64,000 nt of DNA, taken from contig CAMVRM010000013.1 of NCBI GenBank assembly GCA_947169885.1, positions 1-64,000 of the forward strand. Direction: 5' to 3'. The stretch comes from an uncultured Ruminococcus sp. (GTDB lineage Bacteria; Bacillota; Clostridia; Oscillospirales; Ruminococcaceae). Positions 1-9,174 of this stretch are shown here, piece after piece. Below the pieces are notes generated by a model. It searched no databases. It saw only the letters and a program-made list of their open reading frames with translations, and had not been told where the DNA came from. A program made the position numbers and the translations under genes. Every line of letters starts with the position of its first letter. Position 1 is the first letter of the stretch.

Positions 1-3000
1 TAGTCTTCCACTCGGAAACGCTCAGATCGTCACTTGTGATAGTCAGAACCGCATTGTTCACTTCTTCCTGACCTGTTACGTCAGTTTTGTCAACTTTGAG
101 CGTTACAGCTTCATCAATAACCTCGATGTTGGACTGGGAGATACTTCCGTCCTCATCAACCGTGAACTCGAACACGCTTACATTAATAATGTAGCCGTCA
201 GGAGCAACAGTCTCGGTCAGCGTATACTCGCCCTCGTCCAGACCGGTTATCTTTGTAGCAGTTTCGCCTGTGATAAAGGTTATCACATTCTTCTCGCCGT
301 CAGTTTCAACGGTGTAGTCCCTGCCCTCAACGAGAACAACAGTTCCACGTGTGAGAACAACATCGGTCACGTCAGCGGTAGTTTCGATTTTGAGTTCAGC
401 ACCCTCGACCTCATCGCCGCCTGTCATCTCGACCTTGCTTACGGAAACAGTGCCGTACTTTCTCTGCGCATCACAAACCGTCAGCACATCGCCGTCAAAT
501 ACGGTGTAACCATTTGTTGCGGATTCGTCAAAGTCAGCCTTTGCGCCCTCAACCGTGATTACGTCTGCCTTAGTGTTGTCAACCGTGAATGTCACAGCCG
601 AACCAAGAACTTCGTACTTGTTGCCCTCAGAATCGACAATTGCCTTGTCGCCTGCGGTCTCGGTCAGCGTGTAAGTGCCGTTGAGCAGATACTTGATGTC
701 AACAGTCTTGCCGTTCGATACCCAAGTTACGCCGTTGCCGTCCTCGGTCAGCTTCACGTCAGCGTTAGCTTCCGCAATAGTCTTCCACTCGGAAACGCTC
801 AGATCGTCACTTGTGATAGTCAGAACCGCATTGTTCACTTCTTCCTGACCTGTTACGTCAGTTTTGTTAACTTTAAGCGTTACAGCTTCATCAATAACCT
901 CGATGTTGGACTGAGAAACAGAACCGTCCTCGTCGACCGTGAACTCGAACGTGCTTACATTAATAATGTAGCCGTCAGGAGCAACAGTCTCGGTCAGCGT
1001 GTACTCGCCCTCGTCCAGTCCGGTTATCTTTGTAGCAGTTTCGCCCGTTACGAACGTGATAACGTTCTTTTCGCCGTCAGTAGTTACGGTGTAGTCCTTG
1101 CCCTCAACGAGAACAACCGTTCCCCTTGTGAGCTGAACGTCCGAAACGTCAGCGGTAGTCTCGATCTTAAGCTCTGCGCCCTCGACCTCATCGCCGCCGG
1201 TCATCTCGACCTTGCTTACGGAAACCGTGCCGTACTTGCGCATTGCATCGCAAACTGTCAGCACATCGCCATCAAATACGGTGTAACCATTTGTTGCGGA
1301 TTCTTCAAAGTCAGCCTTTGCGCCCTCAACTGTGATTACCTCAGCGCTTGTGTTGTCAACCGTAAATACTACGGAAGAACCAAGAACCTCGTACTTGTTG
1401 CCGTCAGCATCAACAATCGCCTTGTCGCCTGCGGTCTCGGTCAGCGTGTAAGTACCGTTGAGCAGATACTTGATGTCGACCGTCTTGCCGTTCGATACCC
1501 AAGTTATGCCGTTGCCGTCAGCGGTGAGTTCTACGTCAGCGTTAGCTTCCGCAATAGTCTTCCACTCGGAAACGCTCAGATCGTCACTTGTGATAGTCAG
1601 AACCGCATTATTCACTTCTTCCTGACCTGTTACGTCAGTTTTGTTAACTTTAAGCGTTACAGCTTCATCAATAACCTCGATGTTAGACTGAGAAATCGAA
1701 CCGTCCTCGTCAACCGTGAACTCGAACGTGCTTACATTAATAATGTAGCCGTCAGGAGCGACAGTCTCGGTCAGCGTGTACTCACCCTCGTCCAGACCGG
1801 TTATCTTTGTAGCGGTTTCGCCTGTGATAAAGGTTATCACATTCTTCTCGCCGTCAGTTTCAACGGTGTAGTCCTTGCCCTCAACGAGAACAACAGTTCC
1901 CCTTGTGAGCTGAACGTCCGAAACGTCAGCGGTAGTTTCGATCTTGAGTTCAGCACCCTCGACCTCATCGCCGCCAGTCATTTCGACCTTGCTTACCGAT
2001 ACAGTGCCATACTTTCTCTGTGCATCACAGATTGTGAGTACATCGCCGTCAAATACAGTGTAACCGTTGGTTGCGGATTCGTCAAAGTCAGCCTTTGCGC
2101 CTTCAACTGTGATTACGTCCTTGCTCGTATTGTCAACCGTAAAGATTACAGCCGAACCAAGAACTTCGTACTTGTTGCCGTCAGCGTCAACAATCGCCTT
2201 GTCGCCTGCGGTCTCGGTCAGCGTGTAAGTACCATTTAATAAGTACTTGATGTCAACCGTCTTGCCGTTCGATACCCAAGTGATTCCCTTGCCGTCCTCG
2301 GTCAGCTTCACGTCAGCGTTAGCTTCCGCAATAGTCTTCCACTCGGAAACGCTCAGATCGTCACTTGTGATAGTCAGAACCGCATTGTTCACTTCTTCCT
2401 GACCAGTTACGTCAGTTTTGTTAACTTTGAGCGTTACAGCTTCATCGACAACCTCGATGTTAGACTGAGAGATCAAGCCGTCCTCGTCGACCGTGAACTC
2501 GAACACGCTTACATTAATAATGTAGCCGTCAGGAGCGACAGTCTCGGTGAGCGTATACTCGCCCTCGTCTAAACCTGTTATCTTTGTAGCGGTTTCGCCC
2601 GTGATGAACGTGATAACGTTCTTTTCGCCGTCTGTGGTGACGGTGTAGTCCTTGCCCTCGACCAGCGTAGTTGTGCCACGAGTGAGAACAACATCGGTCA
2701 CGTCAGCAGTAGTTTCGATTTTAAGCTCTGCGCCCTCGACCTCATCGCCGCCGGTCATTTCAACCTTGCTTACCGATACAGTACCGTACTTGCGCATTGC
2801 ATCGCAAATCGTCAGCACGTCGCCGTCAAATACGGTGTAACCATTTGTTGCAGATTCGTCAAAGTCAGCCTTTGCGCCCTCAACTGTGATTACGTCCTCG
2901 CTTGTGTTGTCAACCGTGAATACAACGGAAGAACCAAGAACTTCGTACTTGTTGCCGTCAGCGTCAACAATCGCCTTGTCGCCTGCGGTCTCGGTCAGTG

Positions 3001-3890
3001 TGTAAGTACCATTCAAGAGATACTTGATGTCAACAGTCTTACCGTTCGATACCCAAGTTACGCCGTTGCCGTCAGCGGTGAGAGTTACATCGGTGTTAGC
3101 CTCTGAAATAGCCTTCCACTCGTCAGCAGTCAGATCGTCGCTTGTGATAGTCAGAACCGCATTGTTCACTTCTTCCTGACCTGTTACGTCAGTTTTGTTA
3201 ACCAACAGAGTTACATATTCATCTTCGATCGTGACGAGAGAATTGTCCTTGACAGAACCGTCCTCGAGGATCTCAAATGTGAACTCGGTGGTATTCAGCA
3301 GGAATCCGTCAGGAGCGATAGTCTCGGTAACGGTGTAGACCGCAGCCGAAAGTCCGCTTATCTCTGTCGGAGCTGTGCCCGAAGTGAATGTGAATACCTG
3401 TCCGCCCTTTCCGTTTAAAGCGGAGGTGTAATCTTCGTCAGCCACAAGAGTTTTTCTGCCCTGCTTGAACTTAACAGTTCTGCTGTCGATCGGGCGGTCG
3501 CTCTCAATAGTAATGAGCGCACCGGGGACTTCATCGCTCGAAGCAACAAGCTTCTTGCTGATAGTCGCATTTCCTAAGCCCTTGACCGCATCGCATACCG
3601 TGATAGTAGAAGTCTTGCTGTCAAACTCGTAGTAGCCTTTTTCTGCCTTGTCATTGAACTCAGTCTCAGCACCTCTGACCGTCAGGAACTCCGCTTTGGA
3701 GTTGTCGATCACAAAAGTCACCTGAGAATCTATCACGCTGTAAACATTGCCTGCTTCATCGGTGATAAGCTTGTCGCCCTGAGTTTCTTTGAGTGTGTAA
3801 GTTCCGTTGGGCAGTCCAACGAAATCAACTTCATTGCCGTCAGATTCCCAAACAACGCCGTTGCCCTCGCTGTTGACACGAACGCCTGCT
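1..3890 (-). repeat. Tandem 777-bp coding repeat of the giant surface protein
   Basis: The anchor ttccactc recurs at 6, 783, 1560, 2337 and 3114, exactly 777 bp (259 codons) apart, then at 3906 (792 bp) in a clearly diverged unit. The KTD codons confirm the spacing (75, 852, 1629, 2406, 3183, 3975, 4728). Units between 6 and 3114 are nearly identical in DNA, including synonymous sites, which indicates recent duplication or gene conversion. The array continues beyond position 1. Confidence 0.95.
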
Positions 3891-6800
3891 GCATCTGCTA
3901 TGTCGTTCCACTCAGCTTTTGTCAGCTCGTCATTTGTTATCGAAAGAACTGCGTTTTCAACCTCAGTACCGCCTGTGATGTCGGTCTTGTTGATAGAAAC
4001 TACCAGCAGTTCATCAATAAATGTGAATCTGGTCTTGTCAGTATCTTTAAGTGTTCCGTTTGCATCAACTTCAAAGGTATACTTTGTGGGGTCAATGCTG
4101 AATCCCTTGGGTGCTTTCGACTCAGTAACGGTGTACTTGCCCTCGGGAATGCCGCTCAGAACGATCGCCGCATCTGCTGTTTCAACTGTGATAACAGTCT
4201 TTCCGTCAGCTGTCTTGGTTTCAAGAGCAACTTCCTTGTCAGCACCTGCAAGCTTCGCCGAAAGCGACTCTGTGTCGATCTCTCTGTCTGCTTCGATCTT
4301 TAATACTGCGCCTGCAACTGTCTTGCCGTCGCCGTCGACCTTGGCAAGCTCAACAGATGCAAAGCTCTTCTCTGCATCGCAGACAGTAAATTTTGCGTTA
4401 ACGGTGTCAGAACCCTCTGTAAATGTAACAAATCCGCTTTCCTTGTCAGATGCAGTCGGTCTTTCTACTGTTCCTGCAACATCCTTTACTGCACCGTCTT
4501 TAATGGTGAAGTGTACAGCCGAATTTATTACCTTGTAAACAGAAGCATCGCCCTCAACGCCTGTTTCGATAAGAACATATTCGCCCTCATCAAGAACTGC
4601 CGCATGAGTTGTGCCGTCAGATACCCAGCTCTCAACGGCTTCTGCGCCCTCAGTAGGCTTGCCGTTTGCGCTGACATCTTCCGACTTGTAAATTGCAAGC
4701 TGTGCGCCTGCGACCTCATTCTCACCTGTTATGTCTGTCTTGTTTACCTCAACAGTAACTTCGGTGATCTTTACGGTGTCGTCCTTAGTGTTTAAAAGCG
4801 AGTAGTTGAATACTGCGCCCTTGCCCTCTTTGTCCTGCTGATCGGTGGTGGTCAGACCGTCAGGCTCGTCCTCGGAAACGCCGGTGCTGCTGACGTTCTT
4901 TTTCCACGAATTGACCTTGTAGCCCGAAAGCTGGTTCTCATCGATCGCATATTCATACTTGTTGTAAGTTCCGTCCTCGTTCTGTTCGAGAGTCGGGAAT
5001 TTGAGCGTTACCATCCATCTGCCGTCTTCAAGCTCGATAGCATTTTCGTGAAGCTTAACAAGCTGTGTAAACGAAGTAACGTCATCGGTGGGTTCGCCGT
5101 TTCTGTCAAGCTTTGTCTTAACAACATCAAGAGTGAACGAATCAGGTCTGATAGACTTATCGTCGCCGTTCCAGTCCTTCTCGATGTTTATGATGATATA
5201 GCCCGACTTTGTTCCTGCCTGGATCGTAGCTTCAACGCTGTAATCCTTGCTTTCTACCTGTGTGCCCGAGGACTGCGAGTTGTTTCCTGCACCTCTGATA
5301 ACAGCGGTGTTGGAGTATCTTGCAGTTTCTTCCTGCGGACTGAGTTTTGTGTGGATGCTCGTTGTCTCGATAAGACAGGTGTAGGTGATAGTATAAGCTG
5401 TCTCGTCATCGAGCTTGAAAGTCATTCTCTTTCCGGGACCGTTTCTTGTGATGTCCCAGCCTGCGATCTTCTTGCCGTCCTTGTAGAAATAAGCCGCAAC
5501 AGTTCCGTCCTCGGTATCGTCTGTGTCGGTCTTTACTACATCGTAAACAGTGCCGTTGATCGTAACTGTTTCGGGTATCTCATAGTTACCGCCCAGCCAG
5601 TCATCAACATAGATCGTGCCGTTCTCAGAAAGCTTCTGAGCCTTCGGGTTGATAGAGAGCGTGAAAGGTGCGGAAGCGTAGATGCCGTTTTCGGTAACTA
5701 CCTTTTCATACTTGCCGTCAGACTTCTTGATAAGGTCTCCGCCCTCATACTTGATGTTCTGATCGGAAGTTATGTTGTTAGCCTGAGATCTGCCGTTGTA
5801 GCTGAGGTCAGCCTTGTTTACCAAAGTCAGCTGCTTGTCAAATGCAAGCTTAGACAGACCGTCATCGGTAAGCTGTAAAGCATAACCGATAGCAAGTGCG
5901 TTTCCGTTTGCCTTGTAGGACTCTATCAGCTCGTCATTAAGAGTGACAGTAAAGGTAACAGTTCTTCCGTTGACATCAGCAGAAACAGCATCATTAAAGA
6001 AGTGGTTGCTTCCGTCAGGAGACCATGTCACCCATGAATAATCGTTGACAGCGCTTATAAAGCTGCTGTTTGTCTGGAGATATACCGCTCCGTCAACAAG
6101 CTCAGTACCCTCGGGGATAGTATCGATAACTGTGAGCTTGTCGCCGCTCTTGAAGTTTGCATCTCCATAGATGTCAAGCTCCCAGAAAGTGGTGTGTCTC
6201 TTGTCAGAACTGCTGTCAAAGCCTGCGATAGTAGGCTGAACAGGAGTTCTCTTGTTCATCTGAAGATCCGACTTCTTTGTAGCTTCATCAGTCAGGGTCT
6301 TCTGAGTTTCACCGTCTATCGAATAAGTTGCATATACCTTGTTGGTATAAGTATCGGTAGCCTGACCCATAAGGTCGGTGGTATAGGTGATAGTCAGAGT
6401 TTTGCCTGCATAGTCCTTGATGAAAGCTTCATTGAGCGTGAAGCCGAACTCTCTTGCCTTTGAAAGCGCCTCAGCATCAACTGTGTCGCCGCTTATCCAG
6501 CCTGTGTCCACGTAGTAAACGCCGGTAAGATAACTTTTCAGCTGTGCTTCGGTAAGTCTTGTGCCGCCTACTTCAAAGTCGAAAGCATCGGAATAAAGCG
6601 AGCCTTCGATAGCGGGAGCAGCCTCGGGGTGATCGTATTCGTAGCCGACAGTCGCATTGAATCCAACATCCTTTATCTGAATGGAGGTCGCTTCGCTGTC
6701 CTCGTCGGGAACGTCGATGTCGAGTTTCCATGTGATAGTTTCATCATCAAATTTCTCGATAGTTTTTCCGATGCCGCCGATCGTACCGGTGTCAGACTTT

Positions 6801-8173
6801 TTAAAGAGGGTAGTCGTCGTGCCGGTAAAATGCTTGTCGCCGTAAGTTAAGTCGGCATTGTTAGTTACCTTGACATTCTGTTCCTGATCTACCCAGTTTT
6901 CCTCATCAATAGGAACGGAGTACTGAACAGTGTAGCATTTCTCAGCCTCGCTGTAAGTCATGGTAGTATCTGCCACCTTGCTCACGTCAAAGCTGTCGAT
7001 TGTCTCTGTTCCCTTTGTGACTGTGATAAAGTCGGAAACAGGGAGCGGATCATGCTCGGTTATGCCGAGGAACTTGTCCATGTCATTCGGGTAATATTTC
7101 AGCGTGTATACGATCTTGTCTCCCTCAGTCGAGGAAGTTTTCCGGAAGTAAGCAGCCGTTACGGGAACACCTGCCATAGCAGTTGCTGATTGCAGTCCCA
7201 TTTCGTCATATGCCGTCACAAAGTTGTTCTGACCTGCATACTTCTCACCTGATGCGCAGTCTTCGAGATAATCCTTGTTGAGCTTCACCCTGTAAACAAG
7301 GTAAGCGCCCTCAGCAGGGACTTCTGCGATAGTCATTTCGATCTGACCCACCTCGTCAGCAGCACCTGTGCAGTTTATCTGAGAAGGATCAGGCGTTATG
7401 TCTGCGCCGTTTTCTGCGAGCACCTTGATGCTCGATACATCGAACGACTTATACAGTTCATCTCTCGAACCGTCAAGTCTGTCGATAAGCTTCACATCCT
7501 TAAGCGGAACGTCATTCTTAGGGTCAAGCTTTACAGTAAAGGTCTGATAAATGTCATCGCCCTCTGTCACAAGCTCGCCCGCACTTTTTTCCATATCAAG
7601 CCCCTGAGGTGCAAGCTTAAAGGTGTAAGTCTCGCCGAGATACTCAAACTCAAAGTTTCCGTATTCGTCAAGGTCGTCCTTGTCGACATTTATTTCAACA
7701 TAAGCGCCGTATGTACCCGAGAAGTTCTCACGGTGTCCGTCCTTAGGTCTTGCATTTACCGTTACAACGCCGTCAACTATCGTATATTCGCCGTCGCAGG
7801 TCGAACCGGGAACGGTAGGTTCTGCTCTGTCGACAAAGTTGATAACGCTTGTGTCAACGCCTAAGTCAAAAACAAGCTCGAACGGATTTTCGTTCTCATA
7901 AGCGCCCGAATGCCACTCAAAGCCTAAGTTCAGCACCTGACCGTTTTCCAGCGTTGAGCCGCTGGTTATGGGCTGGTGAGTTTCAGCATCAAGTATACCC
8001 ATTGAGTCGACTGAGAAATACTCTGTGATGTCTTCACCGTCAGCCTGTGCGGGCCAATTGCTCTCAGCGCCTGCTCTTATACCGAACATACTCGACGGAA
8101 GTGTTGACAGTGCCAGCATCGCCGAAGTGACCACACTCAGAACTCTGCTTGATAAATTTTTTTTCTTACTCAA
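1..8173 (-). CDS. Giant secreted repeat protein with tandem SpaA-like domains (C-terminus outside window)
   Basis: An uninterrupted minus-strand frame of 2,724 codons runs off the left edge. The TTG start at 8171-8173 is chosen because a GGGGG ribosome-binding site lies 7 nt upstream and a signal peptide follows: basic SKKKN, a hydrophobic stretch, then AGA before residue 37. Residues about 37-980 are beta-rich adhesin-type sequence. Residues about 985-1100 resemble a Cna_B domain. From about 1140 onward come seven tandem units, each holding two SpaA-like prealbumin-fold domains (motifs KTDVTGQEEVNNA, then YTLTET; and SKVEMTGGDEVEGA, then YTLTETVAPDGY). The Lys in the first strand and Glu in the TLTE strand are the kind of residues that form intramolecular isopeptide bonds in Gram-positive pilins. 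Likely an adhesin or surface fibre. No sortase signal or dockerin is visible because the C-terminus is missing. Family assignment rests on motif recognition only. Confidence 0.85.
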   Translation of the reverse strand, partial: MSKKKNLSSRVLSVVTSAMLALSTLPSSMFGIRAGAESNWPAQADGEDITEYFSVDSMGILDAETHQPITSGSTLENGQVLNLGFEWHSGAYENENPFELVFDLGVDTSVINFVDRAEPTVPGSTCDGEYTIVDGVVTVNARPKDGHRENFSGTYGAYVEINVDKDDLDEYGNFEFEYLGETYTFKLAPQGLDMEKSAGELVTEGDDIYQTFTVKLDPKNDVPLKDVKLIDRLDGSRDELYKSFDVSSIKVLAENGADITPDPSQINCTGAADEVGQIEMTIAEVPAEGAYLVYRVKLNKDYLEDCASGEKYAGQNNFVTAYDEMGLQSATAMAGVPVTAAYFRKTSSTEGDKIVYTLKYYPNDMDKFLGITEHDPLPVSDFITVTKGTETIDSFDVSKVADTTMTYSEAEKCYTVQYSVPIDEENWVDQEQNVKVTNNADLTYGDKHFTGTTTTLFKKSDTGTIGGIGKTIEKFDDETITWKLDIDVPDEDSEATSIQIKDVGFNATVGYEYDHPEAAPAIEGSLYSDAFDFEVGGTRLTEAQLKSYLTGVYYVDTGWISGDTVDAEALSKAREFGFTLNEAFIKDYAGKTLTITYTTDLMGQATDTYTNKVYATYSIDGETQKTLTDEATKKSDLQMNKRTPVQPTIAGFDSSSDKRHTTFWELDIYGDANFKSGDKLTVIDTIPEGTELVDGAVYLQTNSSFISAVNDYSWVTWSPDGSNHFFNDAVSADVNGRTVTFTVTLNDELIESYKANGNALAIGYALQLTDDGLSKLAFDKQLTLVNKADLSYNGRSQANNITSDQNIKYEGGDLIKKSDGKYEKVVTENGIYASAPFTLSINPKAQKLSENGTIYVDDWLGGNYEIPETVTINGTVYDVVKTDTDDTEDGTVAAYFYKDGKKIAGWDITRNGPGKRMTFKLDDETAYTITYTCLIETTSIHTKLSPQEETARYSNTAVIRGAGNNSQSSGTQVESKDYSVEATIQAGTKSGYIIINIEKDWNGDDKSIRPDSFTLDVVKTKLDRNGEPTDDVTSFTQLVKLHENAIELEDGRWMVTLKFPTLEQNEDGTYNKYEYAIDENQLSGYKVNSWKKNVSSTGVSEDEPDGLTTTDQQDKEGKGAVFNYSLLNTKDDTVKITEVTVEVNKTDITGENEVAGAQLAIYKSEDVSANGKPTEGAEAVESWVSDGTTHAAVLDEGEYVLIETGVEGDASVYKVINSAVHFTIKDGAVKDVAGTVERPTASDKESGFVTFTEGSDTVNAKFTVCDAEKSFASVELAKVDGDGKTVAGAVLKIEADREIDTESLSAKLAGADKEVALETKTADGKTVITVETADAAIVLSGIPEGKYTVTESKAPKGFSIDPTKYTFEVDANGTLKDTDKTRFTFIDELLVVSINKTDITGGTEVENAVLSITNDELTKAEWNDIADAAGVRVNSEGNGVVWESDGNEVDFVGLPNGTYTLKETQGDKLITDEAGNVYSVIDSQVTFVIDNSKAEFLTVRGAETEFNDKAEKGYYEFDSKTSTITVCDAVKGLGNATISKKLVASSDEVPGALITIESDRPIDSRTVKFKQGRKTLVADEDYTSALNGKGGQVFTFTSGTAPTEISGLSAAVYTVTETIAPDGFLLNTTEFTFEILEDGSVKDNSLVTIEDEYVTLLVNKTDVTGQEEVNNAVLTITSDDLTADEWKAISEANTDVTLTADGNGVTWVSNGKTVDIKYLLNGTYTLTETAGDKAIVDADGNKYEVLGSSVVFTVDNTSEDVITVEGAKADFDESATNGYTVFDGDVLTICDAMRKYGTVSVSKVEMTGGDEVEGAELKIETTADVTDVVLTRGTTTLVEGKDYTVTTDGEKNVITFITGETATKITGLDEGEYTLTETVAPDGYIINVSVFEFTVDEDGLISQSNIEVVDEAVTLKVNKTDVTGQEEVNNAVLTITSDDLSVSEWKTIAEANADVKLTEDGKGITWVSNGKTVDIKYLLNGTYTLTETAGDKAIVDADGNKYEVLGSAVIFTVDNTSKDVITVEGAKADFDESATNGYTVFDGDVLTICDAQRKYGTVSVSKVEMTGGDEVEGAELKIETTADVSDVQLTRGTVVLVEGKDYTVETDGEKNVITFITGETATKITGLDEGEYTLTETVAPDGYIINVSTFEFTVDEDGSISQSNIEVIDEAVTLKVNKTDVTGQEEVNNAVLTITSDDLSVSEWKTIAEANADVELTADGNGITWVSNGKTVDIKYLLNGTYTLTETAGDKAIVDADGNKYEVLGSSVVFTVDNTSAEVITVEGAKADFEESATNGYTVFDGDVLTVCDAMRKYGTVSVSKVEMTGGDEVEGAELKIETTADVSDVQLTRGTVVLVEGKDYTVTTDGEKNVITFVTGETATKITGLDEGEYTLTETVAPDGYIINVSTFEFTVDEDGSVSQSNIEVIDEAVTLKVNKTDVTGQEEVNNAVLTITSDDLSVSEWKTIAEANADVKLTEDGNGVTWVSNGKTVDIKYLLNGTYTLTETAGDKAIVDSEGNKYEVLGSAVTFTVDNTKADVITVEGAKADFDESATNGYTVFDGDVLTVCDAQRKYGTVSVSKVEMTGGDEVEGAELKIETTADVTDVVLTRGTVVLVEGRDYTVETDGEKNVITFITGETATKITGLDEGEYTLTETVAPDGYIINVSVFEFTVDEDGSISQSNIEVIDEAVTLKVDKTDVTGQEEVNNAVLTITSDDLSVSEWKT

Positions 8174-8252
8174 GAATGATCCCCCTTTCTTTGTATAAAT
8201 AATATAGAAGCTTGTCCTGCCGCATAAGTTCTCAAAAAAGAACAGCTACACG

Positions 8253-8393
8253 CTAAACCGTGTTTTTTTGCGAACGCAGGCGGTCGGACAGAACAGAGCA
8301 AGCGGCAGTCTCGCCGAAACAAGCCGTATGCTCAGACAGGATGTCGAACATTTGTTCCCTCGTAACAACCGACATCAACTCATACTGAGTCAT
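8253..8393 (-). other. Possible 46-codon leader ORF upstream of the giant surface gene
   Basis: The transcribed leader between the promoter at 8399-8427 and the TTG start at 8173 contains an ATG ORF of 46 codons ending in TAG. It begins MTQYELMSVV and ends RSQKNTV. The ATG lies only about 5 nt beyond the -10 box, so it would be leaderless, with no room for a ribosome-binding site. No family is recognised. It may be chance, or a regulatory leader for an expensive protein. Confidence 0.2.
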
Positions 8394-8398
8394 GTTAT

Positions 8399-8427
8399 AT
8401 TATACCATAGATTTTTCAAAAAGTCAA
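8399..8427 (-). promoter_or_regulatory. Sigma-A promoter of the giant surface protein gene
   Basis: Minus-strand TTGACT (8422-8427) and TATAAT (8399-8404) are separated by 17 bp. This implies a 5' leader of roughly 215 nt before the TTG start at 8173. Confidence 0.75.
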
Positions 8428-8622
8428 TAGTAATATCAAAAAAACGTAACATTTTTTTCAGACTTTTTCGTTGGCTTTTCGTTGATTTTCCCTTACTTTT
8501 TATTAAATGTATAATTGTTTAAGTATACATTTTCGTTCATTTATCAAATATAACAAAAGTAACATTAAATTTAATCGAAAATCTTACCAAAATATCCATT
8601 AGTTTTGACTGACAACAAAAAC
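8428..8622. other. AT-rich spacer with no recognised feature
   Basis: Between the giant gene promoter and the tRNA-Pro terminator the DNA is AT-rich with runs of A and T. No gene, repeat or convincing promoter was seen. Confidence 0.5.
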
Positions 8623-8665
8623 AAAACGCTCGGTGAGCATTATTCTGATACTCACCGAGCGTTTT
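8623..8665 (-). terminator. Rho-independent terminator of tRNA-Pro
   Basis: A perfect 15-bp stem (arms 8623-8637 and 8651-8665, core CGCTCGGTGAG) encloses a 13-nt loop. On the minus strand it is followed by a T-rich tract. It lies directly downstream of the tRNA. Confidence 0.85.
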
Positions 8666-8677
8666 ATTATGTTATAT

Positions 8678-8750
8678 CGGGACGACAGGACTTGAACCTG
8701 CGGCATCGTGCTCCCAAAGCACGCACTCTACCAAACTGAGCTACGTCCCG
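8678..8750 (-). tRNA. tRNA-Pro (anticodon TGG)
   Basis: The reverse complement folds as a cloverleaf. The 7-bp acceptor is CGGGACG/CGTCCCG, the anticodon stem CGTGC/GCACG encloses loop TTTGGGA giving anticodon TGG, and the T arm is GCAGG-TTCAAGT-CCTGT. CCA is not encoded. A consensus promoter lies upstream and a strong terminator downstream, so it is a monocistronic tRNA unit. Confidence 0.95.
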
Positions 8751-8760
8751 TAACTAATTT

Positions 8761-8789
8761 ATTATAACACATATATTCGGATAAGTCAA
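8761..8789 (-). promoter_or_regulatory. Promoter of tRNA-Pro
   Basis: Minus-strand TTGACT (8784-8789), a 17-bp spacer and TATAAT (8761-8766) sit about 10 bp before the mature tRNA 5' end. Confidence 0.85.
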
Positions 8790-8834
8790 TATAAAAATAT
8801 GAAACTATAGCAATACAAGAAAATAGCAGCATAA

Positions 8835-8940
8835 AGATTTCGAGAGAAAATTTCACAGTGCAAGGAAAACGACCGCAGTTGGGCTGTCGCCCTGCAAGGG
8901 AGTTTGACGCAGCAATGTGGAATTTTATCCGAAAGATTTG
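8835..8940. repeat. MITE-like imperfect hairpin, related to the element at 16775-16935
   Basis: The core CCGCAGTTG-N-GCTGTCGC-N-CTGCAAGG and the following TTTGACGCAG match the centre of the 161-bp hairpin at 16775-16935. The flanks form imperfect inverted repeats (AGATTTCG... against ...CCGAAAGATTT). It contains no gene. It sits between the divergent tRNA-Pro and phosphorylase promoters. Confidence 0.6.
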
Positions 8941-9040
8941 TGTTGGTATTTTCTTGGATTGCTATATACTGTTTTGCTCAAACAGTTGTCCGCCATGCGA
9001 AAAAAATTCTGTATCTTCAAAAATTTTTTCGTCAGACCCC

Positions 9041-9069
9041 TTGAAAGTTGTGCCTATTTATGTTATTAT
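9041..9069 (+). promoter_or_regulatory. Likely promoter of the GH94 phosphorylase
   Basis: TTGAAA (9041-9046) and TATTAT (9064-9069) are separated by 17 bp, leaving a leader of about 100 nt before the ATG. A second AT-rich TATAAT follows at about 9073. Confidence 0.6.
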
Positions 9070-9174
9070 AGATATAATATTTCAAGGCGAGTATAGGACG
9101 CCGGAGCAAAGAGCCGTCACAGCTTACAGCTCAATATCCATACAAGCAATAAAACGCAAAGGAGTTTTACATCT

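Noticed and set aside
4528..4725. Small open frames overlapping the giant gene (both strands, 2.6-6.9 kb)
   Set aside because: They are frame shadows of the repetitive coding sequence; the long minus-strand frame has a signal peptide, ribosome-binding site and repeat domains.
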